The notes: generated from the sequence alone by a model not told the origin. A DNA stretch of 64,000 nt from Paenibacillaceae bacterium GAS479 (GCA_900105225.1 LT629764.1:32098-96097); one strand, 5' to 3'. Positions 35,572 through 45,313 are shown, counted from the stretch's first letter. Program-made: numbers and translations.

Positions 35572-36492
35572 TCATGCCCCCTTCATGGAAAGTATGGCGT
35601 TGTCAATAAGTCGCGTATTGCCGAAACGAACAGCAAGTGCAAGGAGGAGCGGTGAATGCTGCAAGGCTTCGTCCAGTTGCTGCTGCGGCTCAATGGCTTC
35701 CAGTGAAGGATACCTTCTTAGCTCGGCATAGTCAATGGATGCTAGCGGTGAGCGGGACAGTGCCAGGCGGACTCTTTCCTCCAGCTGGCCAGCTGTTATA
35801 CCGGCTTCCTTGGACCATTCGGACGCTTGCAGAAGCGTACGAGAGAGCACAAGCGCCTCGACACGCTGCTGGGGCGACAAATACACATTGCGTGAGCTGA
35901 GCGCTAAACCGTCTTGTTCCCGCAGCGTTGGGCAAGCAACAATCTCCACATTGAAGTTTAAATCATCCACCATCTGCTGCACAACCGCCACTTGCTGGGC
36001 ATCCTTGAGGCCGAAATAGGCTCGTGTCGGTTCCACAATATGGAATAGTTTACTTACGACTGTGCCTACTCCGTCAAAATGACCCGGCCGGGAGGCTCCG
36101 CAAAGCGATTCCGTCACTTCACTTACGAGCACTCGAGTAAGCGGCCTGCGAGGATACATCTCCTGCACGGAGGGCAGAAACACAATATCCGCCCCTTCAC
36201 GCTGCGCTAACTGCAGATCACGCTCTTCATCACGCGGATAACGATCCAGATCCTCATTCGGTCCGAATTGAAGCGGGTTTACGAAAATGGACAGCACCGT
36301 AAGACCGTTCTCAGCGGCGCTGCGGCGGATGAGGCTGCCGTGGCCGTCATGCAAATATCCCATCGTCGGCACAAAACCGGTTTTTAGGCCGGCTTTCTCT
36401 TTTCTGAGGTGCGCCAGTGTCTCACGGAGCTCCTTAATCGTTCGCACGACGAGCGGCGTTTTCAATCTGGGTTGTGTCAGCGTGCTGCTCAT
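35572..36492 (-). CDS. panC: Pantothenate synthetase
   Basis: The 306-residue ligase joins pantoate and beta-alanine with ATP. Motifs are [20 protein letters not shown] (HIGH-like), [27 protein letters not shown] and ALSSRNVYL (KMSKS-like). Its start overlaps panB by four bases (ATGA). It is central in the panBCD operon. Confidence 0.97.
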   Translation of the reverse strand: MSSTLTQPRLKTPLVVRTIKELRETLAHLRKEKAGLKTGFVPTMGYLHDGHGSLIRRSAAENGLTVLSIFVNPLQFGPNEDLDRYPRDEERDLQLAQREGADIVFLPSVQEMYPRRPLTRVLVSEVTESLCGASRPGHFDGVGTVVSKLFHIVEPTRAYFGLKDAQQVAVVQQMVDDLNFNVEIVACPTLREQDGLALSSRNVYLSPQQRVEALVLSRTLLQASEWSKEAGITAGQLEERVRLALSRSPLASIDYAELRRYPSLEAIEPQQQLDEALQHSPLLLALAVRFGNTRLIDNAILSMKGA

Positions 36493-37340
36493 TTGCCCTC
36501 GCCTCCATACAATGCGGCCGGTTGCTGCGCTGCGGCTCCAAACGTATGCTCCTCGCCTGGGAAGCTACCTGCCTTAACTTCCTGAACGAAGCTGCCGAGC
36601 GCATCGCGAATGATTCCGCCCACATTGGCATAAGTTTTGACGAATTTCTTAGGTGTATAGGGTGAAGCATATTGAATGACATCATGATAAACAAGTACTT
36701 GGCCGTCACATCCCGCTCCTGCACCAATTCCGATGGTGGGAATATCTAGTCTGCGGGTAATATGCGTGGCGAGCGTGCCTGTAACCAGTTCCACAACGAC
36801 TGCATATGCACCAGCCTGCTGAAGCGCAAGTGCATCGGATTCCAGCCGCGCCGCCTCAGCCTCCAGCTTGCCCTGGATCTTGTAACCTCCCAGTTGGTGA
36901 ACCGATTGAGGAGTTAGGCCAATATGACCGATGACTGGAATGCCTGCAGCAACGCAAGCGCGAACTTGCTCCGCCACCTCTTCACCGCCTTCGATTTTCA
37001 CCGAATGGGCATGGCCTTCCTGCATCAGCCGTGCTGCTCCTCGGAGCGTATCTTCGCGGCTAATTCGCGCCGTCATGAACGGCATATCAACGATGCGGAA
37101 AGTGTTCGCCGCGCCGCGCGCGACCGCGCGTGCATGAAAAATCATATCATCCAGTGTAACCGGTACTGTCGTATCGTAACCAAGCACGACATTGCCGAGT
37201 GAGTCACCGACTAAAATGGTGTCAACTCCCGCTTCCTCAGCTAGCTTCGCTGAAGGATAATCGTAAGCCGTCAGCATCGTGATCGGCTCTCCTTCTTTTT
37301 TCATTCGCTGCAGCTTCGTAATTGTGAGAGCTTGTTTCAT
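36489..37340 (-). CDS. panB: 3-methyl-2-oxobutanoate hydroxymethyltransferase
   Basis: The 283-residue TIM-barrel enzyme makes ketopantoate. It starts at ATG 37340 after AAAGGGG and shows MLTAYDYPSAKLAEEAGVD, LVGDSLGNVVLGYDTTVPV, VKIEGGEE, IGHIGLTPQSV and IGIGAGAGCDGQVLVYHD. It is the first gene of panBCD. Its leader is long and contains a small ORF and a terminator (37388-37634), which suggests regulated read-through. Confidence 0.97.
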   Translation of the reverse strand: MKQALTITKLQRMKKEGEPITMLTAYDYPSAKLAEEAGVDTILVGDSLGNVVLGYDTTVPVTLDDMIFHARAVARGAANTFRIVDMPFMTARISREDTLRGAARLMQEGHAHSVKIEGGEEVAEQVRACVAAGIPVIGHIGLTPQSVHQLGGYKIQGKLEAEAARLESDALALQQAGAYAVVVELVTGTLATHITRRLDIPTIGIGAGAGCDGQVLVYHDVIQYASPYTPKKFVKTYANVGGIIRDALGSFVQEVKAGSFPGEEHTFGAAAQQPAALYGGEGK

Positions 37341-37387
37341 TTTGTAAATCCCCTTTCCGGTGCTCGGAGTATTGTTTAGTGTGAACA

Positions 37388-37418
37388 CAAAAAAACCTTT
37401 TAGCCCTTAGCTAAAAAG
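37388..37418 (-). terminator. Terminator in the panB leader
   Basis: On the minus strand CTTTTTAGC pairs with GCTAAAAGG (9 bp, one G-U) across TAAGG and is followed by TTTTTTT. It lies about 50-80 bases upstream of the panB start, after the small ORF whose stop codon falls inside the 5' arm. It is not the birA terminator, which is separate at 37660-37705. Confidence 0.8.
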
Positions 37419-37509
37419 TCCAGCCCGAAAAAGGATGTCCTAACCGGCAGTGAGCCTCCTTCCGTCCCGGTCCGCAGAGCGGCTCCAAGCAAAAGGTACA
37501 CACTTCCAT
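37411..37509 (-). CDS. Cysteine-rich 32-residue ORF in the panB leader
   Basis: ATG 37509 lies seven bases after AAGGA and opens a 32-residue frame beginning MEVCTFCLEPLCGPG, with a C-x2-C pair, another Cys and a later His-Cys, and ending SGWTF. Its TAG stop is inside the terminator stem at 37388-37418. It could be a small zinc-binding protein or a leader peptide whose translation affects the terminator. A competing ATG seven bases upstream has no spaced ribosome site. I know no matching family. Confidence 0.5.
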   Translation of the reverse strand: MEVCTFCLEPLCGPGRKEAHCRLGHPFSGWTF

Positions 37510-37605
37510 TGTCCATTCCTTCTTATAAAACAGCAGACGAATTTCCATCTGCCAGGCTGTGCCAGTGCGGTTCAAAATCATAGGGATACCGCCCGGTCAC
37601 CATCG

Positions 37606-37634
37606 ATTATACCAGATCAACCCATTCCCGTAAA
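37606..37634 (-). promoter_or_regulatory. Promoter of the panB leader
   Basis: On the minus strand TTTACG (37634-37629), a 17-bp spacer and TATAAT (37611-37606) form a sigma-A promoter. The transcript would cover the small ORF and terminator before panB. Confidence 0.6.
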
Positions 37635-37659
37635 CGCATCTAGTCCCGCCTATGGCAAG

Positions 37660-37705
37660 AAAAAAAGAGCTGCCCCGAGGCCATGATCACCTTGGAACAG
37701 CCCTA
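37660..37705 (-). terminator. birA terminator
   Basis: On the minus strand GGGCTGTTCC and GGGGCAGCTC form an imperfect stem followed by TTTTTTT, directly after the birA stop at 37711. Confidence 0.65.
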
Positions 37706-37710
37706 ATTTA

Positions 37711-38691
37711 TTATTTTGGAACAACCTCCCCCATCTCGGCGGAAAATAAAGTGTGCACCGTTCCGTCTTCCATTTCCACCATCAGCGCGCCCGTTTCATG
37801 CAGGCCAACCGGAATCCCCTCCAGGCTGCCTTGCGGCGTGCGCAGCATCGTCTTCTGATGCAGAGAAACAGATAACGCCTCCCAAAGCAAACGAATCGGT
37901 GCGAAGCCTTCCGTCAAATAAAGGTCGTACAACGTCTCCCATTCCAGCAAGAAGGAAGCTGCCAGGCTAGCTCTGGAAAATCCGCGACCAGCAGCCAAGC
38001 GCAGCGAAATCGCCTTTTCCAGCAGCTCCGCCGGATAATCCTCCGTTGTCAGGTTGACGCTGATGCCGATTCCGGCGATAACATAGCTAAGACGCTCATC
38101 CTCCGCTGTTGATTCCAGCAAAATGCCGCTCAGCTTGCGCCCTCCGATCATCAGATCGTTCGGCCATTTGATGCCGATGTCGAGCGCTGTTTCTGCACGC
38201 AGTGAACGACAGAGCGCCACAGCGGTCAGCAGCGTAAGCTGAGGGGCGCTGCCAACAGGTAACGTCGGGCGGAGCACCATGCTCATCCACAATCCTTTGC
38301 CATAAGGAGAAACCCAGCCCCGCCCCATCCGGCCACGGCCATTCAGCTGCTGCTCAGCGAGCACGAGCGTGCCTTCCTCTGCTCCCTGCTGTGCGAGCTG
38401 CTGTACAATATTCTGTGTGGAATCCACCTTCTGCAAAACGACCAGCTTTCGGCCAAAAGCCCGTGTTTTCAGCATTCCCTCCAAGATGGAGGCATCAAGG
38501 GGATCTGGCCGCCCGACAAGCCGGTAGCCGAGCTTGCGCGACGCTTCGAATTCATAACCTTGCTCCTGCAGCTTGTGGATGCTTTTCCATACTGCGGTGC
38601 GGCTTACACCGAGCTCCTTGCTAACCGTCTCACCCGACAAAAAGCTCTCTCCCGCTTGCTCGAAAAGTTTCAGCAGCTGGTCCGTATTCAT
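37711..38691 (-). CDS. birA: Biotin-protein ligase and biotin operon repressor
   Basis: The 326-residue bifunctional protein has an N-terminal winged helix (SGETVSKELGVSRTAVWKSI) and the ligase core with LNGRGRMGRGWVSPYGKGLW and IKWPNDLMIGGRKLSGILLE. It biotinylates carboxylases and can repress biotin genes. The gene overlaps cca by four bases in the conserved cca-birA-pan order. Confidence 0.96.
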   Translation of the reverse strand: MNTDQLLKLFEQAGESFLSGETVSKELGVSRTAVWKSIHKLQEQGYEFEASRKLGYRLVGRPDPLDASILEGMLKTRAFGRKLVVLQKVDSTQNIVQQLAQQGAEEGTLVLAEQQLNGRGRMGRGWVSPYGKGLWMSMVLRPTLPVGSAPQLTLLTAVALCRSLRAETALDIGIKWPNDLMIGGRKLSGILLESTAEDERLSYVIAGIGISVNLTTEDYPAELLEKAISLRLAAGRGFSRASLAASFLLEWETLYDLYLTEGFAPIRLLWEALSVSLHQKTMLRTPQGSLEGIPVGLHETGALMVEMEDGTVHTLFSAEMGEVVPK

Positions 38692-40118
38692 GTTGTCTGC
38701 TCCTCTCCGTCTGTGAGCTGCCGGGCGTAAGCCAGCAGCGCCGCTTCGTCATTGGCGACTTTACCGTGCGCAGTTTCCCGCAAAAGACGGCCTAACAGCG
38801 GGCCAAGCCATGGTCCAGGGAGACGACCTAGCTCTATCTGAAGCTTGCGCCCATCCACGGCTAGCTCCTTCAGTGACCGTACCGGCATTGCCTGTAGCCA
38901 AGCCCGGCATTTTGCAGCCGCCTCTGCGGGGTCCACTATAGCACCTGAGCTGCCAATGCCATGCCGTTCATAAGCAAGCTCTAACGCTGGTATTGACTCC
39001 TCATACCGTTCCGCCACCTCTACCGACAGCCTTGACGGCTCAAGCAGCGTTAATAACCCGGCATGCAGCCCGTGCTTTTCTGCCTGTTCCATGAATTCCA
39101 GCCAATGTTCAGCAGAAGCTTGTCCTTCGTCCAGAACGAGCTCAGTCCATAACTTGCTGCTGAGATGGTCCCAGCCCGCAGCGACAAGCTTGCTGTGCAT
39201 CCGCAGGATGGCGATTAAGCGGTCTCTCCGTTCATGGCTGTAGCGCAAACGATCAAACCATCCCGCAGCCGTCGCCTCATCCAGGCCGAGCAGCAGAAAA
39301 AGAGCTGCCCATCCGTCATCGGCTCCTCCAAGGCGGCTAGCCAACTCCATGCGCCAAGCCAGCTCGCTTCGACTCTCCGGGGAGGAAAATCTCATCTTCG
39401 CTTCTTGCCAGCCCGGCAGAGCATCCTTGAAGTACGCGGGCAAATCGGAAGCCTCTAGCAAAGCTGCCGCACGCGCTATGCCGCCTCCCCCAATCATACG
39501 ATCGAGTTCAAGCCCGACCCGCTCCATCGCGATCCGGCGCAAGCCCTCGCGGCTTGCCAGCAGTCCTTTCCACGTGCCATGTGAAAATGTCAACTTATAC
39601 ACGGAGGCAAAACGAATTCCTCGCAGCAGCCGCAGCGCATCCTCCGCGAACCGCTCCCTGGCATGTCCGACAGCTCTAATCCTCCGCAGCGACAAGTCTT
39701 CACGCCCGTTAAACGGATCCCTCAGCTTGCCCTGCCGATCAAGCGCCATCGCATTGATCGTAAAATCACGCCGCAGCAGATCCTCCTCGAGATTGCGTAT
39801 AAAAGCAACTGAGGATGGTCTTCGAGAGTCCTCGTAATCGGCTTCCGCGCGGTACGTCGTCACCTCATATAGCTGACCACCGCTGCGGACGGTAACAGTC
39901 CCGTGCTGCAGCCCCGTCGGGATACAACCCGGAAAAAGCGACATTACCTCCTCCGGCTGAGCCGGGGAGGCAATGTCCACATCCTTAAGCGATAAGCCGA
40001 GCAGAAGATCCCGCACGCAGCCACCGACAAACACCGCCTCATGCCCGGCCTGTTCCAGCCGTAGCAGAACAGGCAGAGCCGCCTCCATTTCTGGGGCTAA
40101 CTGAAAAAGGCCGTTCAT
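38688..40118 (-). CDS. cca: CCA-adding tRNA nucleotidyltransferase
   Basis: The 476-residue class II nucleotidyltransferase has the catalytic GGCVRDLLLGLSLKDVDIA (DxD) and RRDFTINAMALD motifs, followed by the neck and helical tail. It adds or repairs the 3' CCA of tRNAs. The start at 40118 overlaps the bshA stop (ATGA); the longer frame has no typical N-terminus. The protein is longer than the B. subtilis form (about 400), mostly in the C-terminal helical part. Confidence 0.95.
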   Translation of the reverse strand: MNGLFQLAPEMEAALPVLLRLEQAGHEAVFVGGCVRDLLLGLSLKDVDIASPAQPEEVMSLFPGCIPTGLQHGTVTVRSGGQLYEVTTYRAEADYEDSRRPSSVAFIRNLEEDLLRRDFTINAMALDRQGKLRDPFNGREDLSLRRIRAVGHARERFAEDALRLLRGIRFASVYKLTFSHGTWKGLLASREGLRRIAMERVGLELDRMIGGGGIARAAALLEASDLPAYFKDALPGWQEAKMRFSSPESRSELAWRMELASRLGGADDGWAALFLLLGLDEATAAGWFDRLRYSHERRDRLIAILRMHSKLVAAGWDHLSSKLWTELVLDEGQASAEHWLEFMEQAEKHGLHAGLLTLLEPSRLSVEVAERYEESIPALELAYERHGIGSSGAIVDPAEAAAKCRAWLQAMPVRSLKELAVDGRKLQIELGRLPGPWLGPLLGRLLRETAHGKVANDEAALLAYARQLTDGEEQTT

Positions 40119-41278
40119 CCGTGACAAGCCTGCATCGGGAGCTCTGCTTCCAGGCCAAGCACACGATAATAAATCTTTTCGTATTCGGTCGTGATTTTTT
40201 CGTTGCAGAACTCTTCGCAAGATCGCGATATGCACGCTTTGCTGAACTCTTCGTACATAGATTGATTAGTCAGCAGCCGCACTGCATTGCGGGCCATATC
40301 CGCCGTATCTCCGACTTCGGATAGAAAACCTGTAACGCCATGCGACACAAGTTCAGGAATACCGCCTGCCGTAGAACCGATCGTAGGAACTCCGCAGCCC
40401 ATCGCCTCCAGGGCGACAAGACCGAAACTCTCCTTCTCGGAAGGAAGCAGCATCAGATCTGCAAGCGAGATAACCTGAGCCACATCCTCTTGTTTGCCAA
40501 GGAAATGCACTCGATCCTCCAAACCCATCTCCCTGATCTGGCATTGAATGCGCGACAGCTCTGGCCCTTCTCCGACTAGCAGCAGCTTCGTAGGAATATG
40601 ATCATTGACCCGCTTGAAAATGTCTATGACATCGCCAACCCGCTTAACCGGCCGGAAATTGGAAATATGCATCAATATTTTCTCATCGTTAGTAGCATAG
40701 TCTCCACGTAAATTGGTCGTATCTCTCGGGTAATAAATTCTCTTATCAACAAAGTTATAGGTCAGATCTATATCCCGTGTTATATCAAGCAGTTCCCGCG
40801 TCTCGCGGATTAGATCCTTGGAGACCGCAGTAACCGCGTCACTCTCGTCGATGGCAAGGCGGATCAGGCTTTTAAGCGACTCGTCCTGCGCCAGTACGGT
40901 AATGTCTGTTCCGTGGAGAGTTGTTACCGTTTTTAGGCCGCTGCCTGCCATCTGCTTGGCCAGATAAGCACATACCGCATGCGGCACAGCATAATGGACA
41001 TGGAGCAGGTCCAGATTTTGCATTGCTGCCACTTGAGCCATTTTGCTAGCCAGACTCAAATCATAAGGCGGATAACGGAACACATAATAATTGTTCACTT
41101 CGACTTCATGATAAAAAATATTTTTGTGATACTGCCCGAGCCGGAACGGAATGGAATGGGTGATGAAATGAATTTCATGCCCCTTTTCCGCCAGTAGTTT
41201 GCCGAGCTCTGTTGCCACGACACCAGAGCCGCCCAGCGTCGGATAACAAGTAATTCCGATCTTCAATTTTCTGGACAT
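40115..41278 (-). CDS. bshA: N-acetyl-alpha-D-glucosaminyl L-malate synthase
   Basis: A GT4 glycosyltransferase of 387 residues that joins GlcNAc to malate in bacillithiol synthesis. It starts MSRKLKIGITCYPTLGGSG after GGGAGG, and shows HVHYAVPHAVCAYLA, TTLHGTDITVL, MHISNFRPVKRV and PSEKESFGLVALEAMGCGVP (the EX7E motif). bshB1 lies just upstream, so the first two steps of bacillithiol synthesis are together. Confidence 0.96.
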   Translation of the reverse strand: MSRKLKIGITCYPTLGGSGVVATELGKLLAEKGHEIHFITHSIPFRLGQYHKNIFYHEVEVNNYYVFRYPPYDLSLASKMAQVAAMQNLDLLHVHYAVPHAVCAYLAKQMAGSGLKTVTTLHGTDITVLAQDESLKSLIRLAIDESDAVTAVSKDLIRETRELLDITRDIDLTYNFVDKRIYYPRDTTNLRGDYATNDEKILMHISNFRPVKRVGDVIDIFKRVNDHIPTKLLLVGEGPELSRIQCQIREMGLEDRVHFLGKQEDVAQVISLADLMLLPSEKESFGLVALEAMGCGVPTIGSTAGGIPELVSHGVTGFLSEVGDTADMARNAVRLLTNQSMYEEFSKACISRSCEEFCNEKITTEYEKIYYRVLGLEAELPMQACHG

Positions 41279-41350
41279 GATGGTTTCCTCCCGAATTGAA
41301 GCGTTGACGCTTCCGTTGTTCCCATTGTATTCAGGAAGCGAGCCCATTAA

Positions 41351-42055
41351 TCATGAATGGATAAAAGTCGACACTTTATGCGGACGTTTCAGCGCAAAAC
41401 CTTCTGCATAATCGCAGCCAGCCGCTTGTCCTGTCAAGTAATCCCGGTATTCAACACGCCGGACATAACCTTGAGTAAGCGGTGTTTCCACTCTGTCGCC
41501 ATCATTGATAGGGTCGAACTGTGAGCGGTAGGCCCCAAGCGCGTCAATCTTGAGCTGAATCATATCCGAAATGTCCACTGTAAGGGCAAGATCCCGTTGA
41601 TCATTTATGTAATAATAGATTAGCTGCTCCACCACAACAGGTGGTAATTCAGGCAAATACCGACGTAGCTTGGCATTGAACACAGCTTCCTCGACGATGG
41701 CGCTGCAAGCGTTATGGTCAGGATGGCGATCTTGCCAGTAGGGCGCGAACACGATGCGCGGTCGGCGCAGCCGAATCTCCCTCGTGACGGCGGCAAGCTG
41801 CTCCGCATCACCGGTTAAGCCCCGATCGGGTAGTCCGAGACAGCCTCGATAGGATAAACCAAGAATTTTTGCGGCCTGCTCCGCCTCTTGCTCCCTAAGA
41901 TCAACGTTACCGTTGGAGCTCATCTCGCTGCGGGTCAAATCGCAAATGCCGACCTTAATTCCTCTGCTGGCATGTCCCGCTATCGTTCCGCCCATGCCAA
42001 TCTCAGCGTCATCCGCATGAGCGCCGAATACAAGAATATCTACTGTATGTTCCAT
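41351..42055 (-). CDS. bshB1: Bacillithiol biosynthesis deacetylase
   Basis: The 234-residue LmbE-type deacetylase has the zinc motif FGAHADDAEIGMGGTIA and the HPDHNAC histidines. It removes the acetyl group from GlcNAc-malate. It lies between mgsA (3-base gap) and bshA. Confidence 0.95.
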   Translation of the reverse strand: MEHTVDILVFGAHADDAEIGMGGTIAGHASRGIKVGICDLTRSEMSSNGNVDLREQEAEQAAKILGLSYRGCLGLPDRGLTGDAEQLAAVTREIRLRRPRIVFAPYWQDRHPDHNACSAIVEEAVFNAKLRRYLPELPPVVVEQLIYYYINDQRDLALTVDISDMIQLKIDALGAYRSQFDPINDGDRVETPLTQGYVRRVEYRDYLTGQAAGCDYAEGFALKRPHKVSTFIHS

Positions 42056-42058
42056 GGC

Positions 42059-42472
42059 TTATTCCGGCTTATATTTGTGAACGAGTTCTCGCCAAGCAAA
42101 ATCGCCTCTCATCATCGCCTTGACGAGCAGTTCAGCCGTAGCAATATTAGTCGCTACCGGAATACCTTGCACGTCGCAAAGGCGAAGCAAAGCGATAATA
42201 TCCGGCTCATGCGGCTGAGCCATCAGCGGATCACGAAGGAAGATGATGAGATCGAGCTCATCTTGGGCTACAAGAGCGCCGATCTGCTGATCGCCGCCAA
42301 GTGGACCGCTCATGAAGCGGTGGATTTGCAGAGATGTTCTTTCCATGATGCGGGCGCCTGTCGTCCCAGTCGAGTATAGCTTGGCATCCTTAAAAGCATC
42401 CTCATAAGCGGTCACAAAGTTGACGATTTCATCTTTTTTGCGATCATGCGCGATAAATGCGATTTGCAGCAT
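42059..42472 (-). CDS. mgsA: Methylglyoxal synthase
   Basis: The 137-residue enzyme starts [19 protein letters not shown] and has TGTTGARI, the phosphate-binding [15 protein letters not shown] and the catalytic aspartate in [15 protein letters not shown]. It makes methylglyoxal from dihydroxyacetone phosphate when phosphate is limiting. Its place next to bacillithiol genes is sensible because bacillithiol helps detoxify methylglyoxal. Confidence 0.96.
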   Translation of the reverse strand: MLQIAFIAHDRKKDEIVNFVTAYEDAFKDAKLYSTGTTGARIMERTSLQIHRFMSGPLGGDQQIGALVAQDELDLIIFLRDPLMAQPHEPDIIALLRLCDVQGIPVATNIATAELLVKAMMRGDFAWRELVHKYKPE

Positions 42473-42560
42473 CTGTCTCCCACTCCTTTGTCTGTCAGTC
42501 GCTAGTATCTGCCCGCGGAAAATACCATGGTAGCTTTAGCCCACTGTTCGTTCTTGCAAA

Positions 42561-43364
42561 TCAATCCATAATATGTTCAAAGCCGTAAATCAACCCTTCA
42601 TAAGTCATGACCTTTTTGACGGCATGAGCAACACCTGGCATATATCCGGCGCGATCATAGGAATCATGACGAATTTTCAGCGATTGGCCAAAAGCTCCGA
42701 ACACAACCTCCTGCTGGGCGAATACGCCTGGCAAACGAACGCTGTGAATTCGGAAGCCGTCATAGTAACCGCCGCGTGCTCCTTCAATCGTTTCTTCCTC
42801 GCGAGGATTACCCTGCTTCATTTCGCGACGTGCCGCAGAAATAAGTTCGGCCGTTTTGATGGAAGTACCAGATGGTGCATCCAGCTTCTGATCGCCATGG
42901 TACTCGATAATCTCCAGATGAGGGAAATACTTGGACGCCTCTGCGGCGAACTTCATCATCAAGATGGCTCCGATCGAAAAATTAGGAGCAATCAACCCTC
43001 CGATCCTTTGCTGCTTGCACAGCTCGTCCAGCTCCTTGATCTGCTCCGGCGTAAAGCCTGTCGCACCAACGACCGGCCTGATGCCACGCGTGATCGCTTC
43101 GAGTGTGTTGGCATATACCGTCTGTGGGACGGTGAAATCAACAAGTACGTCTATATCGGCATCTGTCAGCATCGCTTCCAGTGTGGGCGAAACCGTAATA
43201 CCAGCTTCATCAAGCCCGACCATCCGGCCGGCGTCTACCGCTCCAGCGGATGGAGACATCGCGCCAGTTAGCTGGAGCTGCTCGTCTTGCAGTACCATTT
43301 TTACTACTTCGCGGCCCATACGCCCGGAAGCTCCGGCAACAGCAACTTTAATTGGGGTTGTCAT
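42561..43364 (-). CDS. dapB: 4-hydroxy-tetrahydrodipicolinate reductase
   Basis: The 267-residue enzyme has the NAD(P) motif KVAVAGASGRMGREVVKMV, the VGATGFTPEQI and APNFSIGAILMMKFA segments and catalytic IEYHGDQKLDAPSGTSIKTA. It works in lysine and diaminopimelate synthesis and thus feeds peptidoglycan. It is 88 bases upstream of mgsA, in the order found in B. subtilis. Confidence 0.97.
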   Translation of the reverse strand: MTTPIKVAVAGASGRMGREVVKMVLQDEQLQLTGAMSPSAGAVDAGRMVGLDEAGITVSPTLEAMLTDADIDVLVDFTVPQTVYANTLEAITRGIRPVVGATGFTPEQIKELDELCKQQRIGGLIAPNFSIGAILMMKFAAEASKYFPHLEIIEYHGDQKLDAPSGTSIKTAELISAARREMKQGNPREEETIEGARGGYYDGFRIHSVRLPGVFAQQEVVFGAFGQSLKIRHDSYDRAGYMPGVAHAVKKVMTYEGLIYGFEHIMD

Positions 43365-43405
43365 TGATCTTCACCTCGGTTCAAAAATAAAGCGGCAGGG
43401 AAAAC

Positions 43406-43921
43406 CTAATCCCTTCCCCGCCGCCGCGACATTCTCTTGATCTGGCGATAAAGAAGCCTTGCCTCTTCCATGCTCGGCTCCAATCGAAAAGCTTCGGCAG
43501 CTAGCTGCTTCGCTTCCTGCAGCCTTCCCAGCTCTATACAGCAACGGGCAGCCAGATAACAGGCTTCCGCTTGCAGCGGATCGAGAATTCTTGCTTCCTG
43601 CAGGAATTCCATCACTTGCGCCGGTGAGCTTTCACCAGAGGCCAGCAGCAGCTTCGCATCAGACACGAGCCGCCGTGCATCCACTACATCCAGATGGTAA
43701 CGGTACTCTTCATTACCCGGCTTCAAAGCACAGGCCTCCGCTGCATGATGCAGCGCAAGCTCCCACTTGCCGCTTCTCGTACAGGAAACGGAGCACTTAT
43801 AATGAAAGGACGCATTATCCGGCTCCAGATGGATGGCTTGCAGGAACCACTGGATGGCCTCATCGAAATCGCCTTTCAAAATGCATTCATAAGCTTTCTT
43901 GATGCAGCCTTCCCCGTCCAT
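43406..43921 (-). CDS. Tetratricopeptide-repeat protein
   Basis: The 171-residue protein consists of TPR units (KKAYECILKGDFDEAIQWFL, YKCSVSCTRSGKWELALHHA, ACYLAARCCIELGRLQEAKQ) and a basic tail RRRGRD. It is a likely protein-binding scaffold. It replaces nothing known in the B. subtilis order; position is between ypjD and dapB. Role unknown. Confidence 0.8.
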   Translation of the reverse strand: MDGEGCIKKAYECILKGDFDEAIQWFLQAIHLEPDNASFHYKCSVSCTRSGKWELALHHAAEACALKPGNEEYRYHLDVVDARRLVSDAKLLLASGESSPAQVMEFLQEARILDPLQAEACYLAARCCIELGRLQEAKQLAAEAFRLEPSMEEARLLYRQIKRMSRRRGRD

Positions 43922-43971
43922 CCTCCCACCTTCCTTGCACTAGGATGATGGTACAGCATATGCCTCGATGG

Positions 43972-44310
43972 TTAGAGCGGTTCGCTGTTTTTACGTGTCC
44001 AGCGTTCAGCGTCACGGGTATTGAACTTATGCATGACTGCGTTATGTGCTTCGGTCAGATCAATGTTAAGCGAGTTGGCAAAACAATTTAAAATAAATAA
44101 AATATCGCCAAGCTCCATTTCAATGGAGTTATCCGCCTCGTCCGCCTTTTTTGGCTTTTCGCCATAAGTATGATTAACTTCTCGAGCTAGTTCTCCGACT
44201 TCTTCCGCCATTCTGGCCACCAGGGACAGCGGACTGAAGTAACCTTCCTTGAACTGGCCTATATAACGATCGACCTCACGCTGGATTTCAGCGAGTGATT
44301 TTTCTTCCAT
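43972..44310 (-). CDS. ypjD: MazG-like nucleotide pyrophosphohydrolase
   Basis: The 112-residue protein starts MEEKSLAEIQREVDRYI after AAGGAGA and has the MazG metal motif: RMAEEVGELAREVNH (ExxE) and EMELGDILFILNCFAN (ExxxD). It hydrolyses non-canonical nucleoside triphosphates. It matches YpjD, next to dapB in B. subtilis. It is divergent from the YitT-type gene. Confidence 0.9.
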   Translation of the reverse strand: MEEKSLAEIQREVDRYIGQFKEGYFSPLSLVARMAEEVGELAREVNHTYGEKPKKADEADNSIEMELGDILFILNCFANSLNIDLTEAHNAVMHKFNTRDAERWTRKNSEPL

Positions 44311-44440
44311 GAAAGTTCTCCTTCTTTGCAAGGTATCTCCACCTATGTTATCCTAAAGCAGTTTTGAACACAATATATTGACATCTCCCGCATCACTGAG
44401 CGAGAGGTATTGAAAAACGACTTATCAAGGAGAAATTGTC

Positions 44441-45313
44441 ATGTCCAGGATTCCACTCAGTTACCTCTACAAAACGATTATTCCAGTCATGCTTGGCACG
44501 GCGATCTACGCATTTGGACTTCAATACTTCCTGCTGCCAAACAAACTGATGGAGGGCGGATTGACCGGCATCGCCGTTCTGCTTAATTACGCTCTTGGCT
44601 GGAAGCTGTCCATTACGACGCTTGTGCTCAACATACCGCTATTCATTATTGGTCTACGAATATTAGGGCGAGTGCCAATGATCATGACGATTGTGGGCAC
44701 GCTCAGCCTCTCGCTGTTCCTGTTTGTTTTCGAAAAAGCGATCACCGCTGGCTGGATGGAGCCATTCAACGCGGAGCAAGACTTCATTCTTGCCGCCTTG
44801 TACGCCGGCGTAACACTTGGCAGCGGCCTCGGCATCGTCTTCCGATTCGGCGGCACGACTGGCGGCGTAGATATTGCTGCCCGCATTATTAATCGCTCCA
44901 AGGGCTGGAGCATGGGCCAGATCATTCTAGGTTTCGATGTGATCATCATCGCTATTTCCCTGATGTATATCCCTAAGGAAAAAGTACTCTACACGCTGGT
45001 CACAGTATTTATCGCAGCCAAGCTCATCGACTTTATTCAGGAGGGAGCCTACGCTGCTAAAGCCTTCTCCATTATTAGTGAAAAGGCTGAGGAAATTGCC
45101 GAGCGGATTACGATCGAGCTTGAGCGCGGTGTAACCCTTATCCCTGCTGTAGGCGCCTACTCCAAGGCGGAGCGTAAAATGATTTATTGCGTCGTCTCCC
45201 GAAGCGAGATCCGAACACTGCGGCTTATCGTCAAAAGCATCGATCCACGTGCCTTCATCGTCATCAATGATGTACATGATGTGCTTGGCGAAGGGTTCAA
45301 GGAAGAGGCTTAA
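44441..45313 (+). CDS. ypjC: YitT-family membrane protein
   Basis: The 290-residue protein has five or six hydrophobic spans and the family motif FRFGGTTGGVDIAARIINR, then a soluble C-terminal DUF2179 domain (AKAFSIISEKAEEIAERI). The function of YitT proteins is unknown; a transport role is suspected. It is the YpjC position of the conserved block but here reads in the opposite direction to its neighbours. AAGGAGA precedes the ATG. Confidence 0.88.
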   Translation: MSRIPLSYLYKTIIPVMLGTAIYAFGLQYFLLPNKLMEGGLTGIAVLLNYALGWKLSITTLVLNIPLFIIGLRILGRVPMIMTIVGTLSLSLFLFVFEKAITAGWMEPFNAEQDFILAALYAGVTLGSGLGIVFRFGGTTGGVDIAARIINRSKGWSMGQIILGFDVIIIAISLMYIPKEKVLYTLVTVFIAAKLIDFIQEGAYAAKAFSIISEKAEEIAERITIELERGVTLIPAVGAYSKAERKMIYCVVSRSEIRTLRLIVKSIDPRAFIVINDVHDVLGEGFKEEA

